A stretch of DNA of 64,000 nucleotides from Bradyrhizobium sp. CCBAU 53421 (GTDB lineage Bacteria; Pseudomonadota; Alphaproteobacteria; Rhizobiales; Xanthobacteraceae), in contig NZ_CP030047.1 in the NCBI RefSeq assembly GCF_015291625.1, positions 7,874,001 through 7,938,000 on the forward strand, read 5' to 3'. A program made the translations under genes and the position numbers. The notes under the pieces were generated by a model. That model made no database searches and was not told where the DNA came from. It worked only from the letters and a program-made list of their open reading frames with translations. Shown piece after piece: positions 53,437-62,975 of the stretch. The first letter of the stretch is position 1. Each line of letters opens with the position of its first letter.

Positions 53437-54246
53437 TTGGCGAAGACGGTGCCGATATTTCAAGGCCTCGAATGTCTGGAGCGGAAGGTGGAGCGGGTAC
53501 ACACTGCGCGCTGCGTGCGCCCTAACACGCGGACATCCGTCAAGAACACGATCTTGGCGAGGATCTCTCTTCAGGATCTTGCCGCGGTCGGGCCGTCTCT
53601 TGAGCCGGTCGTTCTGCGAGAACGTCTGGTGCTCCATGAACCGAAGAAGCCGCTCGATTATGTCTATTTCATTGAATCAGGCCTTATCTCCTTAAGAATC
53701 ATTGCCGAGGGGAGCATGCTTGAAACGGCACTGATCGGATATCGCGGCGCGGTCGGCGCCTCATTCTTGCTTGGTGGCCATTGCTCGACGCACCAATCGG
53801 TCGTGCTGTTTCCTGGAAGCGCACACAGAATTCGCGTCGAGGATGTGCGCAAGGCGATGAATGAGCATCCCGCAATCCGGGAACAACTCTCTGGCTATGT
53901 GCAGGCGCTGAGCTTGCATTGTGCTCAGATGGCCTTGTGCGGCGTTCGGCACAATCTGGAGAAGCGCCTTGCCTCCTGGCTCTGCCTGGCGAGCGATGCT
54001 ATTTGCTCTCATGTCCTTCCAACCACCCACGACTATCTTTCCTCAGTGCTCGGACTGCGCCGCGCCGGGGTGACGGAGACTTTAAACAGGTTCGAAGATA
54101 AGGGCTTGATTCGCAAATCGCGCGGCGTCTTGCAGATCGACGATCGCCAGCACCTAGAGCAAAAGGCATGCTCCTGCTATAAGCTCATCTCCCATGCCTA
54201 TGCCTCGCCCGAGCCCGCCATTCCGATGGCCGTGCCGGCGGAATAG
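53437..54246 (+). CDS. Crp/Fnr family transcription regulator
   Basis: 269 residues from TTG 53437, but the family usually starts nearer SVKNTILARISLQDLAAV, so the first 30-35 residues may be untranslated. Cyclic-nucleotide-binding-like domain (EPKKPLDYVYFIESGLISL, SMLETALIGYRGAVGASFLLGG) and a C-terminal winged helix (TTHDYLSSVLGLRRAGVTETLNRFEDKGLIRKSRG). No N-terminal Cys cluster, so not an oxygen-sensing Fnr. The ligand is unknown; many Bradyrhizobium copies of this subgroup exist. No clear operon partner. Confidence 0.75.
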   Translation: MAKTVPIFQGLECLERKVERVHTARCVRPNTRTSVKNTILARISLQDLAAVGPSLEPVVLRERLVLHEPKKPLDYVYFIESGLISLRIIAEGSMLETALIGYRGAVGASFLLGGHCSTHQSVVLFPGSAHRIRVEDVRKAMNEHPAIREQLSGYVQALSLHCAQMALCGVRHNLEKRLASWLCLASDAICSHVLPTTHDYLSSVLGLRRAGVTETLNRFEDKGLIRKSRGVLQIDDRQHLEQKACSCYKLISHAYASPEPAIPMAVPAE

Positions 54247-54665
54247 CGGGCTCGCGCAAGGTTTGATGACAGAATCAGGACCTGCACGCCGGCACCCTGC
54301 AGCACCGCGCGGATGAGCTCGATAGATTGGGTCGTCGTGGCAGCACAGCCGCAAGTGCCAAGCATCGCCCAACTTGGCCGGTGGGAGCGAGACTGCGACC
54401 TGCTTTCAAGCCGACCGAAGATCCTGGAACGCCTCGACCTTCCCGCTGATTCAGCAGCGTCCGTGGGGCCGACGCAACGGCGATCCTGGACGCCCGTCTT
54501 CAGGCTTGGGTTGTTTGAAGCGCTGGTATTTCTTGCCCTTAGGGCCAGGGCCATGAATCTGCCATCCGATGAAAACGCGACAATTCGGGCTCTCGTCTCG
54601 TCCAGCTGGATCAGTTCGGAATAGAGCCTCGCTAGCTGATATCGAGCCGCATGGCCGACGATCCG
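54247..54665. other. No gene recognised
   Basis: About 420 bases downstream of the Crp/Fnr gene. Frames on both strands are short and without motifs. Confidence 0.4.
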
Positions 54666-54692
54666 CTATACTATTTCCGCGAGATAGTATAG
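54666..54692. repeat. Perfect 9-base inverted repeat CTATACTAT / ATAGTATAG
   Basis: Arms 54666-54674 and 54684-54692 are perfectly complementary around TTCCGCGAG. AT-rich arms in GC-rich surroundings suggest a protein-binding site or a small hairpin. It resembles, but does not match in spacing, the GntR palindrome. Confidence 0.45.
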
Positions 54693-54720
54693 TCACGCGG
54701 CCTCGCCTATCCTAAAGGAC

Positions 54721-54826
54721 AGGGTCGACGCTGAACAACAGCTCGGACAGACGCTCGACCACGTCGACATGAGCGTCGAGCGCACTGCACATCGTGGCCG
54801 TCTCCAGGCCGATGATCCCGCCGCTG
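54721..54826 (-). pseudogene. Short relic of a second dihydrolipoyl dehydrogenase gene
   Basis: The reverse strand reads GGIIGLETATMCSALDAHV followed by DVVERLSELLFSVDP, matching the NAD-binding segment of the complete lpdA downstream (GGIIGLEMATVYSALGARV, DIVERLPELLPGVDP) at protein and DNA level. About 35 codons only; nothing of the rest of the gene is seen around it. Evidence of an old duplication or recombination beside the pdh operon. Confidence 0.75.
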
Positions 54827-55447
54827 GGCATTCCGCTCCCCCTTCCCGTTCGGCCAATTCGACATGCTCGTTGCCTCTTTCGTTTCCTTAACCGCGTGCA
54901 AGCGGAAACACAGATAAGGGTTCTTTCGAGAGCCGTCAGCGTCTGCGGCCCGCCAGGACTCTCAGCGTCTTGGGGCCCGATCTTGCAAAATCAACGGATG
55001 AGGCGCCGAGGCCCAAGCGCACAGACCGACTCTTCCGTGGTGCCTTGCTCGCGCAACTGATTGCCGGGTAGCGGGCCGCGTCCCGGCGATATTGATTTCC
55101 CTTGCGACCGGCCGTCTCCCCGAACCGCCACCTGCTGAGCGTCCACGAAAATAGCCATCCGCCGAGCACAAGCTCGCCTACTCTGCGCTCTTTCATCGGC
55201 CGCCGGAGCTGCACTTCAACCGGGGCGATTAAACTGATTACGAATCCGCCCGAAGACCTCAAGCATTTGTTTCGTCGCACTTGATTTGACGGCAGGAGGA
55301 AGACCAGCGCATACGCGGTGGAACAGCTCCGCCATATCTATCGTTCAGCGATCGTTGAATTGACCAGAATACCGTCTCAACACCGATATCGCGGCCAGGC
55401 AGGCTCGTCGGTCGCTGGCGGCAGATGGTACCGAATCCGTTGAACTG
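54827..55447. other. No gene recognised
   Basis: About 620 bases between the lpd relic and the Lrp/AsnC gene; short frames without motifs. Confidence 0.4.
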
Positions 55448-56011
55448 TCACGCGAACATTGGTGACCAGCATGCGATCGAAGCCAGAGGAACAGTGAATC
55501 CCACTTTGGCTCGATCCAAGACAACCATTGTTTCCAGGTGCTTTATGTCCGGGTTTTGGCGCACAAGATGCCGGGTAAACGCCTCATACTCTTCCAAATC
55601 ATTTGTTGTGACAAGCAGGGCGAAGTCGGCGCGGCCGGTCACATAGAATCCACTCATCACCTCGGGCATCCTGCAGATCGCTCGCTTGAAGCGGTCGACG
55701 ATGTCGGCCCGAGCGCGCTCAAAATAGACGAGGACCAACACGGTCACGTTCCGTCCAATTGCCTTTGGAGAAATGATCGAAACATCGGCCTGTATGATGC
55801 CCTCCAAACGCAAGCGCTTCAATCGACGCTGAACTCCGGATGCGGATAAGCCGACCTTCGCGCCGAGTTCTTCGCTGCTCAAGCGATTATTGCGTTGCAT
55901 GAGATCTAGAATACGAGCATCGATTTTATCGAGTTCTGCGGCTGCGCTGCGCTCAACAGAGCGGGCGTCCGTGGCCCAGGCACACGATGTCATTTCGCTA
56001 GTACCTGTCAT
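55448..56011 (-). CDS. Lrp/AsnC family regulator
   Basis: 187 residues with a 25-residue N-terminal extension. The HTH (DKIDARILDLMQRNNRLSSEELGAKVGLSASGV followed by QRRLKRLRLEGII) and the RAM/effector domain (RNVTVLVLVYFERARADIV, PEVMSGFYVTGRADFALLV) are complete. Start ATG 56011 follows AGGAGGTGGGAA, an excellent ribosome site. Lrp/AsnC proteins respond to amino acids or 2-oxo acids. It lies 600 bases downstream of lpdA in the same direction, so it could be part of the pdh region's control. Confidence 0.87.
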   Translation of the reverse strand: MTGTSEMTSCAWATDARSVERSAAAELDKIDARILDLMQRNNRLSSEELGAKVGLSASGVQRRLKRLRLEGIIQADVSIISPKAIGRNVTVLVLVYFERARADIVDRFKRAICRMPEVMSGFYVTGRADFALLVTTNDLEEYEAFTRHLVRQNPDIKHLETMVVLDRAKVGFTVPLASIACWSPMFA

Positions 56012-56607
56012 TTCCCACCTCCTCGCTTCTGAACACGACTTTGCTGCCTAGCGACAATGTTCGCAATTGTTCGAACGCCCAAAGGAAGCAGCGGGCTGAG
56101 GAACAATGCCTCACGTTGCATTCTGGCCGAAGCGCGCCAGCGCCTTGACCGAACTCCTCCGGTGGAACGGCTGGTCGGACGAACTGCCGGCCTGATGCAG
56201 CGTCAAACTCGCTAATCGTCACTTCCCAGTTCTTCGCTCAATCCTGGATCGATGCCACCAAAACGCGTCGCGCATTGGCAAACTCGCGTCGGTTCCGATT
56301 TCCATGTTGCGCAAAAGTCTGACTCCTCGTCGACACATGGCACAACTGAGCGATCGCGACCTTGCAGATAAACTAGCAACGCTCCTGCCATGGTAACCTC
56401 ACGCTCGCGACCGTTTTTCACCAGTGAGCATGCGCAAAATCGCGTCTGATTCGCCAAGAACCGGAACACAAGTTCAGCGCCGTTCTTACGAAAGACTGTC
56501 TGACTGAACAAAGGAAGAGATGCATCAGCAGCGCGTGCAGCGACCCAAGCCAACGTCGGATGATTTCACTGAACCCGAATTGATTCAATCTCCGCTATCG
56601 TATGCGG
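56012..56607. other. No gene recognised
   Basis: About 600 bases between the Lrp gene and lpdA; a 113-codon - strand frame at 56212-56553 has no family resemblance or ribosome site. No terminator hairpin was noted. Confidence 0.4.
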
Positions 56608-58326
56608 TCAGATGGTCCTTCTCCCGCTAGCGACCGGCAATAGGTCGGTACACACGCCTTCGAACAGCTCCGCGGCCATGCCTATCGTCTCACCCAAAGT
56701 GGGATGGGGATGAATTGTCTTGCCAATGTCGATCGCGTCGGCTCCCATTTCGATGGCAAGGCATATCTCTCCGATCATGTCCCCTGCATGAGGACCGACG
56801 ATCACCCCTCCAACCACGCGGTGGGTGTCGGTGTCGAACACAAGCTTCGTCATCCCGTAGCGTGCGCCAGATGCGATCGCGCGACCTGACGCGGCCCAGG
56901 GAAATTTGACGGATTTGACGCTCCGCTGCGCGGCTATGGCTTCTTTCTCCGACAGGCCGACCCAGGCAATTTCCGGATCGGTATAGGCCACAGAAGGGAT
57001 GACCTTGGCGTCGAAATAGCTCTTCTGTCCAGCCGCGGCTTCGGCCGCAACATGTCCCTCGTGCACGGCCTTGTGAGCCAGCATCGGTCCACCCACGATA
57101 TCGCCTATCGCAAAGATGTTCGAGACCGATGTACGCATTTGCTTGTCTATCGCCAGGAACCCGCGCTGATCTGGCTTCAGTCCGGTGGAAGACAACCCGA
57201 GTGCGTCACTGTTGGGCGTTCGTCCCGCCGATTGAAGCACGAGGTCGTAAGAGCGCTTCTCCAGATCCTCAGCCATTATCGTAACGACGACTTCGTCATT
57301 GACGATCTCGGCGCTTTCCACCGAGGCGCGCAGCCATATGCCATCAAAGCGGTGAGCATTTCGCTTGCGCCAGATCGCAACTGCATCAGGATCAACGCCG
57401 GGCAGGAGCTCGGGCAGGCGCTCGACGATATCGACACGAGCGCCGAGCGCGCTGTACACCGTGGCCATCTCAAGGCCAATGATCCCGCCGCCGATCACCA
57501 GCATCCGGCGAGGGATTTCTCTCAGCTGAAGAGCTCCGGTGGAATCGACAATGCGCCGATCGCTCGGCAGCATGGGCAACCGGACAGGCGAGGACCCCGC
57601 CGCAATCACACAGGTCTTGAAACCGATGGTCTGGGTCCCGCCGCCGTCCGATGTAACGGCCAGTTGGTTCGGCGATTCGAATCTGGCTGATCCGCAAACG
57701 ATCTCGACTTTGCGTGCCTTCGCCATCTGGCTCAACCCATCCGTCAGACGCTTTACAGTAGCGCTCTTGAACGATCTGAGCGCTTCAAGGTCGATGACAG
57801 GTGGATCGAACCGGACGCCGTTCGAGGCGATCCGCTCGGCCTCCTCTTTCACGCCCGCAACGTGCAGCAGCGCCTTAGACGGGATACAGCCAACATTCAG
57901 ACAAACGCCCCCCAGGACGTCGTAACGTTCGATCAAGGCAACCTTCATTCCAAGATCAGCGGCACGGAAAGCCGCTGAATAACCGCCGGGGCCTGCCCCG
58001 ATCACCACAAGGTCGAATTCAGGTGCAACCGGGGTGTCGTGCGACTTCAACGGTACCGCCACGCGATCGGTCGCAGGAGTAGCCTGCAAGCCCGCGATCT
58101 CGGCGATCACAGTTCCCTGCGATACCTTGTCGCCAACCTTGACCGCAACAGACTCGATCCTGCCGGCCGAAGGCGACGGAATCTCCATCGTCGCTTTCTC
58201 GGATTCAACCGTCAGAAGCGCCTCGTCCTGGGCAACGATCTGGCCTTGTTTGATCAGCACTTCAATGACCGCGACGTCCTTGAAGTCACCGATATGGGGC
58301 ACGCGAATGTCGGATATTTGGGTCAT
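56608..58326 (-). CDS. lpdA: Dihydrolipoyl dehydrogenase (E3) with N-terminal lipoyl domain
   Basis: 572 residues. An N-terminal lipoyl domain has the lipoylated Lys in VESEKATMEIPSP; then the flavoprotein: VIGAGPGGYSAAFRAADLG (FAD), redox disulfide GGVCLNVGCIPSKALL, VIGGGIIGLEMATVYSALGA (NAD), and HPHPTLGETIG with the catalytic His-Glu. It reoxidises dihydrolipoyl E2 with NAD. E3 with its own lipoyl domain is known from betaproteobacterial pdh operons (Ralstonia PdhL). Third gene of aceE-aceF-lpdA, 9 bases after aceF. Confidence 0.93.
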   Translation of the reverse strand: MTQISDIRVPHIGDFKDVAVIEVLIKQGQIVAQDEALLTVESEKATMEIPSPSAGRIESVAVKVGDKVSQGTVIAEIAGLQATPATDRVAVPLKSHDTPVAPEFDLVVIGAGPGGYSAAFRAADLGMKVALIERYDVLGGVCLNVGCIPSKALLHVAGVKEEAERIASNGVRFDPPVIDLEALRSFKSATVKRLTDGLSQMAKARKVEIVCGSARFESPNQLAVTSDGGGTQTIGFKTCVIAAGSSPVRLPMLPSDRRIVDSTGALQLREIPRRMLVIGGGIIGLEMATVYSALGARVDIVERLPELLPGVDPDAVAIWRKRNAHRFDGIWLRASVESAEIVNDEVVVTIMAEDLEKRSYDLVLQSAGRTPNSDALGLSSTGLKPDQRGFLAIDKQMRTSVSNIFAIGDIVGGPMLAHKAVHEGHVAAEAAAGQKSYFDAKVIPSVAYTDPEIAWVGLSEKEAIAAQRSVKSVKFPWAASGRAIASGARYGMTKLVFDTDTHRVVGGVIVGPHAGDMIGEICLAIEMGADAIDIGKTIHPHPTLGETIGMAAELFEGVCTDLLPVASGRRTI

Positions 58327-58335
58327 GAGTGATCC

Positions 58336-59619
58336 TCAGAGCGCGAACCGACGCAAGTCGCTGATGGCAGTAGCGACGAATCCCAGGAATTTCGCTGCCG
58401 CAGCGCCGTCGACGACCCGATGGTCCCAGGATAAGCTAATGGGCAAGATCAGCCTCGGCTTGAACGCCTTGCCGTCCCAGATTGCTTCGGTCGCCGACCG
58501 TCCCGCGCCGAGGATAGCTACTTCGGGGGCATTGATAATTGGCGTAAATCCGCAGCCACCGACACCGCCGAGCGAAGACACCGAGAAACAGCCGCCCTGC
58601 ATGTCGCCTATCGGAAGCGCTCCCGAGACGGCCTTGTCGGCCAAGGCTCGCATCTCTGCCGCGATATCGAAGAGCCCCTTTCTGTCGCAATCCCTGATAA
58701 CGGGCACCATGAGGCCGTTCGGCGTATCGACGGCAAATCCGACGTGGACATATTTTTTCAGAACAAGTTCTTCGCCATCCAACGATGAATTGAATCGCGG
58801 GAATGCCTTGAGCGCGAGCGCGGACGCCTTGATAAGAATGGAGACCATGGTGAGCTTGGCACCCTGTCCTGCCGTGCCGTTCACGCTCTGACGGAATGCC
58901 TCAGCATCTGTCACGTCGGCCTTGTCGAAGTTCGTGACATGAGGAACAACATGCCAGTTCCGCGACAGGTTTGCGCCGGCGATCTTCTGAATCCTCGATA
59001 AAGCGGCGCGCTCGACCGGACCGAACTTCTCGAAGTCCACCTTGGGCCAATCGGCAAGCCCGCCCCCGCTTGCGGTCAGCTGCGGGGCGGCAGCTGAACC
59101 GAGCCCGCGCTTGACATAAGCAGCAACGTCCTCGCGCAGAATCCGCCCCTTTGCGCCGCTCGGGGTCACTTTTGCGAGATCCACGCCGAGCTCGCGCGCG
59201 AACGCTCTGACCGACGGCGTGGCATGTGCAGCCGCCGTCGGATCGGCATTTTGCGTTGTTGGCTCTGTCCTGATCTCATCCGCGGGTTTGGAGGCCAGCG
59301 CTGGCGCAGCGGCCGCCGAGGCGGTCTCGGTCGAGGCCGCCTCGGCGGGAGAATTGGCCGAGGGCATCGCTTGGTCGAGTAGCTGGTCGAGCAGCATGAG
59401 TGGGCTGCCATGCGACACGCGGCTGCCGACCACTACCTTCAGCTCCCGTATCACGCCCGCAAAGGGAGACGGCACTTCCATCGTCGCCTTGTCCGATTCG
59501 ATCGAGAGCAATGGCGTATCGATCGACACGTGATCGCCGACCTTTACGTTGATCTCGATGACCGGCACATCCTTATAGTCGCCGATGTCCGGCAGAACGA
59601 CATCCACCAGTCTGGTCAT
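58336..59619 (-). CDS. aceF: Pyruvate dehydrogenase complex E2, dihydrolipoyl acetyltransferase
   Basis: 427 residues from ATG 59619 (TGGAGCTCACC upstream). One lipoyl domain (SIESDKATMEVPSP), an Ala/Pro linker, an E3-binding domain (ATPSVRAFARELGVDLAKV then GRILREDVAAYV), and the acetyltransferase domain with SWDHRVVDGAAAAKF (HRVVDG catalytic). Core of the complex that transfers the acyl group to CoA. Between aceE and lpdA. Confidence 0.92.
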   Translation of the reverse strand: MTRLVDVVLPDIGDYKDVPVIEINVKVGDHVSIDTPLLSIESDKATMEVPSPFAGVIRELKVVVGSRVSHGSPLMLLDQLLDQAMPSANSPAEAASTETASAAAAPALASKPADEIRTEPTTQNADPTAAAHATPSVRAFARELGVDLAKVTPSGAKGRILREDVAAYVKRGLGSAAAPQLTASGGGLADWPKVDFEKFGPVERAALSRIQKIAGANLSRNWHVVPHVTNFDKADVTDAEAFRQSVNGTAGQGAKLTMVSILIKASALALKAFPRFNSSLDGEELVLKKYVHVGFAVDTPNGLMVPVIRDCDRKGLFDIAAEMRALADKAVSGALPIGDMQGGCFSVSSLGGVGGCGFTPIINAPEVAILGAGRSATEAIWDGKAFKPRLILPISLSWDHRVVDGAAAAKFLGFVATAISDLRRFAL

Positions 59620-59631
59620 GGTGAGCTCCAC

Positions 59632-62325
59632 TTATACAGACCACGGCGAGGGAGCGCCGACCGCTACGCCGTAACGCGAAATCGCATCAGCGACCCGCTG
59701 CCTGTCGATCGCACCGGAACGCGCCAGGGCAGAAAGAGCTGCAACAACCAGTTGATGACGGTCGACTTCGAAAAACGCTCTGAGTGCGGCCCGCGTGTCA
59801 CTACGGCCAAACCCGTCGGTACCCAAGACTGTGAAGGGAGCTTCGATATACGACGCAATGAGCTGAGGATATGCGCGCACGTAGTCGGAGGTCGCGATGA
59901 CCGGCACCTGCCCAGGCAGGCATGCCGCCACGTGACTGGTGAGTGGTTCTGTCAGCGGATTGAGACGATTTTGCCTCTCGACGTCGCGAGCATCACGCGC
60001 GAGCTCGGAGAAACTCGTCGCCGACCAGACCTCGTAGCTAATGCCCCAATCGCTCTTCAGCAACTTGCCGGCCTGGATCACCTCCGGCAGAATCGCGCCC
60101 GAGCCCACCAATCGAACGCTTGGCGATCCTGCCGTCTCGGCGCTGCGCGCAATGCAGTACAGGCCCTTGACGATGTCCGCTTCAACGCCCTGCGGCATCG
60201 ATGGCTGCGAATAATTCTCATTCATGACGGTTAGGTAATAGAATTCATCGCGGTCCTCCTCAAGCATGGCGCGCATTCCGTGGTCGAGGATCACTGCGAC
60301 TTCATAGGAGAACGCCGGATCGTAAGCTCTGCAGTTGGGAACTGTTGCCGCAATGACGTGGCTGGAGCCGTCCTGATGCTGGAGTCCTTCGCCGCCGAGT
60401 GTGGTGCGTCCCGCAGTGGCGCCGATCAGAAAGCCCCGCGAGCGCTGATCGGCCGCCGCCCAGATGAGATCGCCGACGCGCTGAAATCCGAACATCGAAT
60501 AGTAGATATAGAACGGCAGCAGCTTCAGACCGTGCACGCTGTACGAGGTAGCCGCGGCGGTCCAGGACGAAATTGCTCCCGCTTCCGTGATCCCTTCTTC
60601 GAGAAGCTGGCCGTCGACTGCCTCCTTGTAGTAGAGCATCGAGCCGGCATCTTCCGGCTCGTACAGCTGCCCGACCGGCGAATAGATCCCAACCTGCCTG
60701 AACAGGTTCGCCATTCCGAACGTTCGTGCTTCGTCAGCGACAATCGGAACGACCCGGGGGCCAACCTGCTTATCCTTGAGCAGATTGGAAAATAGCCGCA
60801 CGACGGCCATCGTGGTCGACATCTCCTTGCCGTCGCTTTTCAAGGCAAACTCGGCGTAGCTATCAAGTGCGGGTACGCGAACCGATGGTGCAGTTCGCTT
60901 CCTGGCCGGAAGAAATCCGCCGAGTGCTTCACGACGTTGCCGCAGATACTCTAGTTCGGCGCTGTTTTCCTCAGGCCGATAGAACTCGAGGCGTTCGACC
61001 TGTTCATCACTCAATGGAAGCAAGAACCGATCCCGGAAGGCATAGAGCGCATCGACATCCAGTTTCTTGGCCTGGTGGGAAGTCATCCGTGACTCGCCGG
61101 CACCACCCATGCCGAAGCCCTTTTTGGTCTTCGCGAGAATGACCGTGGGCTTACCTTTGGCGGCCTTGGCTGCGGCAAAGGCCGCATATAGCTTGCGGAA
61201 GTCGTGACCGCCACGCCGAAGAGCGTCGACCTCCCGGTCCGACATGTGAGAGACCAATGCCCGCACCTCGGGATCTTCATCGAAGAAGTGCGCCAGATTG
61301 TAGGCGCCGTCCTTTGCGCCAAGCGTCTGATACTTGCCATCGACTGTCGCGGCAAAGCGGCGAAGCAGCGCGTGTTCAGTATCGCGGGCGAAGATCTGAT
61401 CCCATTCCGATCCCCACAGGACCTTTATCACACCCCAGCCCGCACCGCGGAACAGCATCTCCAGCTCCTGGATGACCTGACCGTTACCGCGAACCGGCCC
61501 ATCCAGGCGTTGAAGGTTGCAGTTGATGATGAAGGTCAGGTTGTCCAGCCCCTCGCGCGCGGCAATCGACAGCCCCGCCAGGGATTCCGGCTCGTCCATC
61601 TCGCCATCGCCGAATACGCCCCAGACGTGGCGGTCCTCTGTCACCGCCAGACCCCTGTTCTGCAGGTACCTCATGAAGCGGGCCTGGTAGACGGCACTGA
61701 TCGGTCCGATTCCCATCGACCCGGTCGGCACCTGCCAGAAATCGGGCATCAGCCATGGGTGGGGATAGGAGGACAGTCCACTGCCAGTCAGCTCCTGACG
61801 ATAATGCTTGAGATGTTGCTCCGTCAGGCGACCTTCCAGAAACGCGCGCGCATAGACACCTGGCGAGGAGTGCGGTTGGAAGTAGACGATGTCTCCGCCT
61901 GATCCGTCGTCAGAGGCGCGAAAGAAGTGATTGAAGCCGAGCTCGAAGATCTCCGCCGCCGAGGCGTAGCTTGCGATGTGTCCACCAAGCTCGCCATAGG
62001 CCTTGTTGGCGCGCACCACCATGGCCAAAGCGTTCCAGCGTATGATTGCCGTAATGCGCGTTTCGATGTCGATGTCACCCGGATAGGGAGGTTGCGACTC
62101 CAGCGGGATGGAATTGCGATATGGCGAAAAGGGAGGCGCCTCCGAGATCACGCCGAGCTCCTTTGCGCGTGCGTCCAACGCCGACAGGACAAAGCGAGCT
62201 CGTTCGGCTCCGCCATTGCCGTAAAGCGTCGCCAGAGATGTCAGCCAGTCTGCCGTTTCCAACGGATCTGCGTCGTCAGTCGCGGAGGCCCGGACGTGGC
62301 GAATCTTCTCGACATCGTGAATCAT
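59632..62325 (-). CDS. aceE: Pyruvate dehydrogenase complex E1, homodimeric (AceE type)
   Basis: 897 residues from ATG 62325 (GCAGAGCTCC upstream); the 40-codon longer frame is not family-like. ThDP motif VFGDGEMDEPESL ... FIINCNLQRLDGPV, plus typical ADWLTSLATLYGNGG and FGMGGAGESRMTSHQAKKL. It decarboxylates pyruvate (and often, more slowly, 2-oxobutyrate). First gene of the operon; an Lrp regulator is divergent 131 bases away. Many Rhizobiales use the heterotetrameric E1 alpha/beta instead, so this operon looks like an additional, acquired complex. Confidence 0.93.
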   Translation of the reverse strand: MIHDVEKIRHVRASATDDADPLETADWLTSLATLYGNGGAERARFVLSALDARAKELGVISEAPPFSPYRNSIPLESQPPYPGDIDIETRITAIIRWNALAMVVRANKAYGELGGHIASYASAAEIFELGFNHFFRASDDGSGGDIVYFQPHSSPGVYARAFLEGRLTEQHLKHYRQELTGSGLSSYPHPWLMPDFWQVPTGSMGIGPISAVYQARFMRYLQNRGLAVTEDRHVWGVFGDGEMDEPESLAGLSIAAREGLDNLTFIINCNLQRLDGPVRGNGQVIQELEMLFRGAGWGVIKVLWGSEWDQIFARDTEHALLRRFAATVDGKYQTLGAKDGAYNLAHFFDEDPEVRALVSHMSDREVDALRRGGHDFRKLYAAFAAAKAAKGKPTVILAKTKKGFGMGGAGESRMTSHQAKKLDVDALYAFRDRFLLPLSDEQVERLEFYRPEENSAELEYLRQRREALGGFLPARKRTAPSVRVPALDSYAEFALKSDGKEMSTTMAVVRLFSNLLKDKQVGPRVVPIVADEARTFGMANLFRQVGIYSPVGQLYEPEDAGSMLYYKEAVDGQLLEEGITEAGAISSWTAAATSYSVHGLKLLPFYIYYSMFGFQRVGDLIWAAADQRSRGFLIGATAGRTTLGGEGLQHQDGSSHVIAATVPNCRAYDPAFSYEVAVILDHGMRAMLEEDRDEFYYLTVMNENYSQPSMPQGVEADIVKGLYCIARSAETAGSPSVRLVGSGAILPEVIQAGKLLKSDWGISYEVWSATSFSELARDARDVERQNRLNPLTEPLTSHVAACLPGQVPVIATSDYVRAYPQLIASYIEAPFTVLGTDGFGRSDTRAALRAFFEVDRHQLVVAALSALARSGAIDRQRVADAISRYGVAVGAPSPWSV

Positions 62326-62456
62326 GGAGCTCTGCCAATCTCGTGAATGCGAACGTTCTCCTAGCACCCCATGCACGAGCAGGTCATACCGAATACCTTG
62401 CGAAAAGGCCTCCAAACAGCTAACCTTGCCGTTTCTGTAGCCCATTTCAGCACGTC

Positions 62457-62975
62457 ATGCCGATGCAAGATTTCGATGCAATCGACCTTAAGATACTCAA
62501 GCATTTGCAGCGTGATGCGAGCCTGTCGAATGTTGAGCTCGCGGCGCGCGTCGGCCTTTCGCCGTCTCCCTGCCTGACGCGTGTCAAGCAACTCGAGGCG
62601 ACGGGCGTCATCTCACGTCGTGTTGCGCTGCTGGATCCAGTCCATCTCGGCTCCGCCCTCAGCGTTTTCATCCATGTGGCCCTCGAGAAGCAAACAGAGC
62701 CAAGGCTTCAGGCCTTTGAGAAATCCATGGCGAACCTTCCGGAGGTGATGGAATGCTATTTGATGTCCGGTGACTCGGATTATTTGCTGCGCGTCGTGGT
62801 GCGGGACGTGGTTGCCTTGCAGCAATTCATCGTCGACAAGCTAGCCAAGACCTCAGGCGTTGCGAATATCAGATCCAGCTTCGCGCTTAAGCAGGTCAAA
62901 TATAACACCGAACTCCCGATCGAGACCCTAGTGAATCTAAAGCTTGGCAAATCAAGGCCGCGAAACCCGCGATGA
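62457..62975 (+). CDS. Lrp/AsnC family regulator, divergent from the pdh operon
   Basis: 172 residues. HTH (FDAIDLKILKHLQRDASLSN then VELAARVGLSPSPCLTRVKQLEATGVI) and RAM domain (SALSVFIHVALEKQTEPRLQAF, PEVMECYLMSGDSDYLLRVVV). Starts ATG 62457 or 62463. Its divergent position to aceE, 131 bases apart, makes it the likely local regulator of aceEF-lpdA, possibly responding to a 2-oxo or amino acid. Confidence 0.88.
   Translation: MPMQDFDAIDLKILKHLQRDASLSNVELAARVGLSPSPCLTRVKQLEATGVISRRVALLDPVHLGSALSVFIHVALEKQTEPRLQAFEKSMANLPEVMECYLMSGDSDYLLRVVVRDVVALQQFIVDKLAKTSGVANIRSSFALKQVKYNTELPIETLVNLKLGKSRPRNPR

Noticed and set aside
54666..54692. Ninth GntR operator
   Set aside because: Half-sites are similar but the spacing is far larger than in the eight clear copies and no regulon gene is adjacent.
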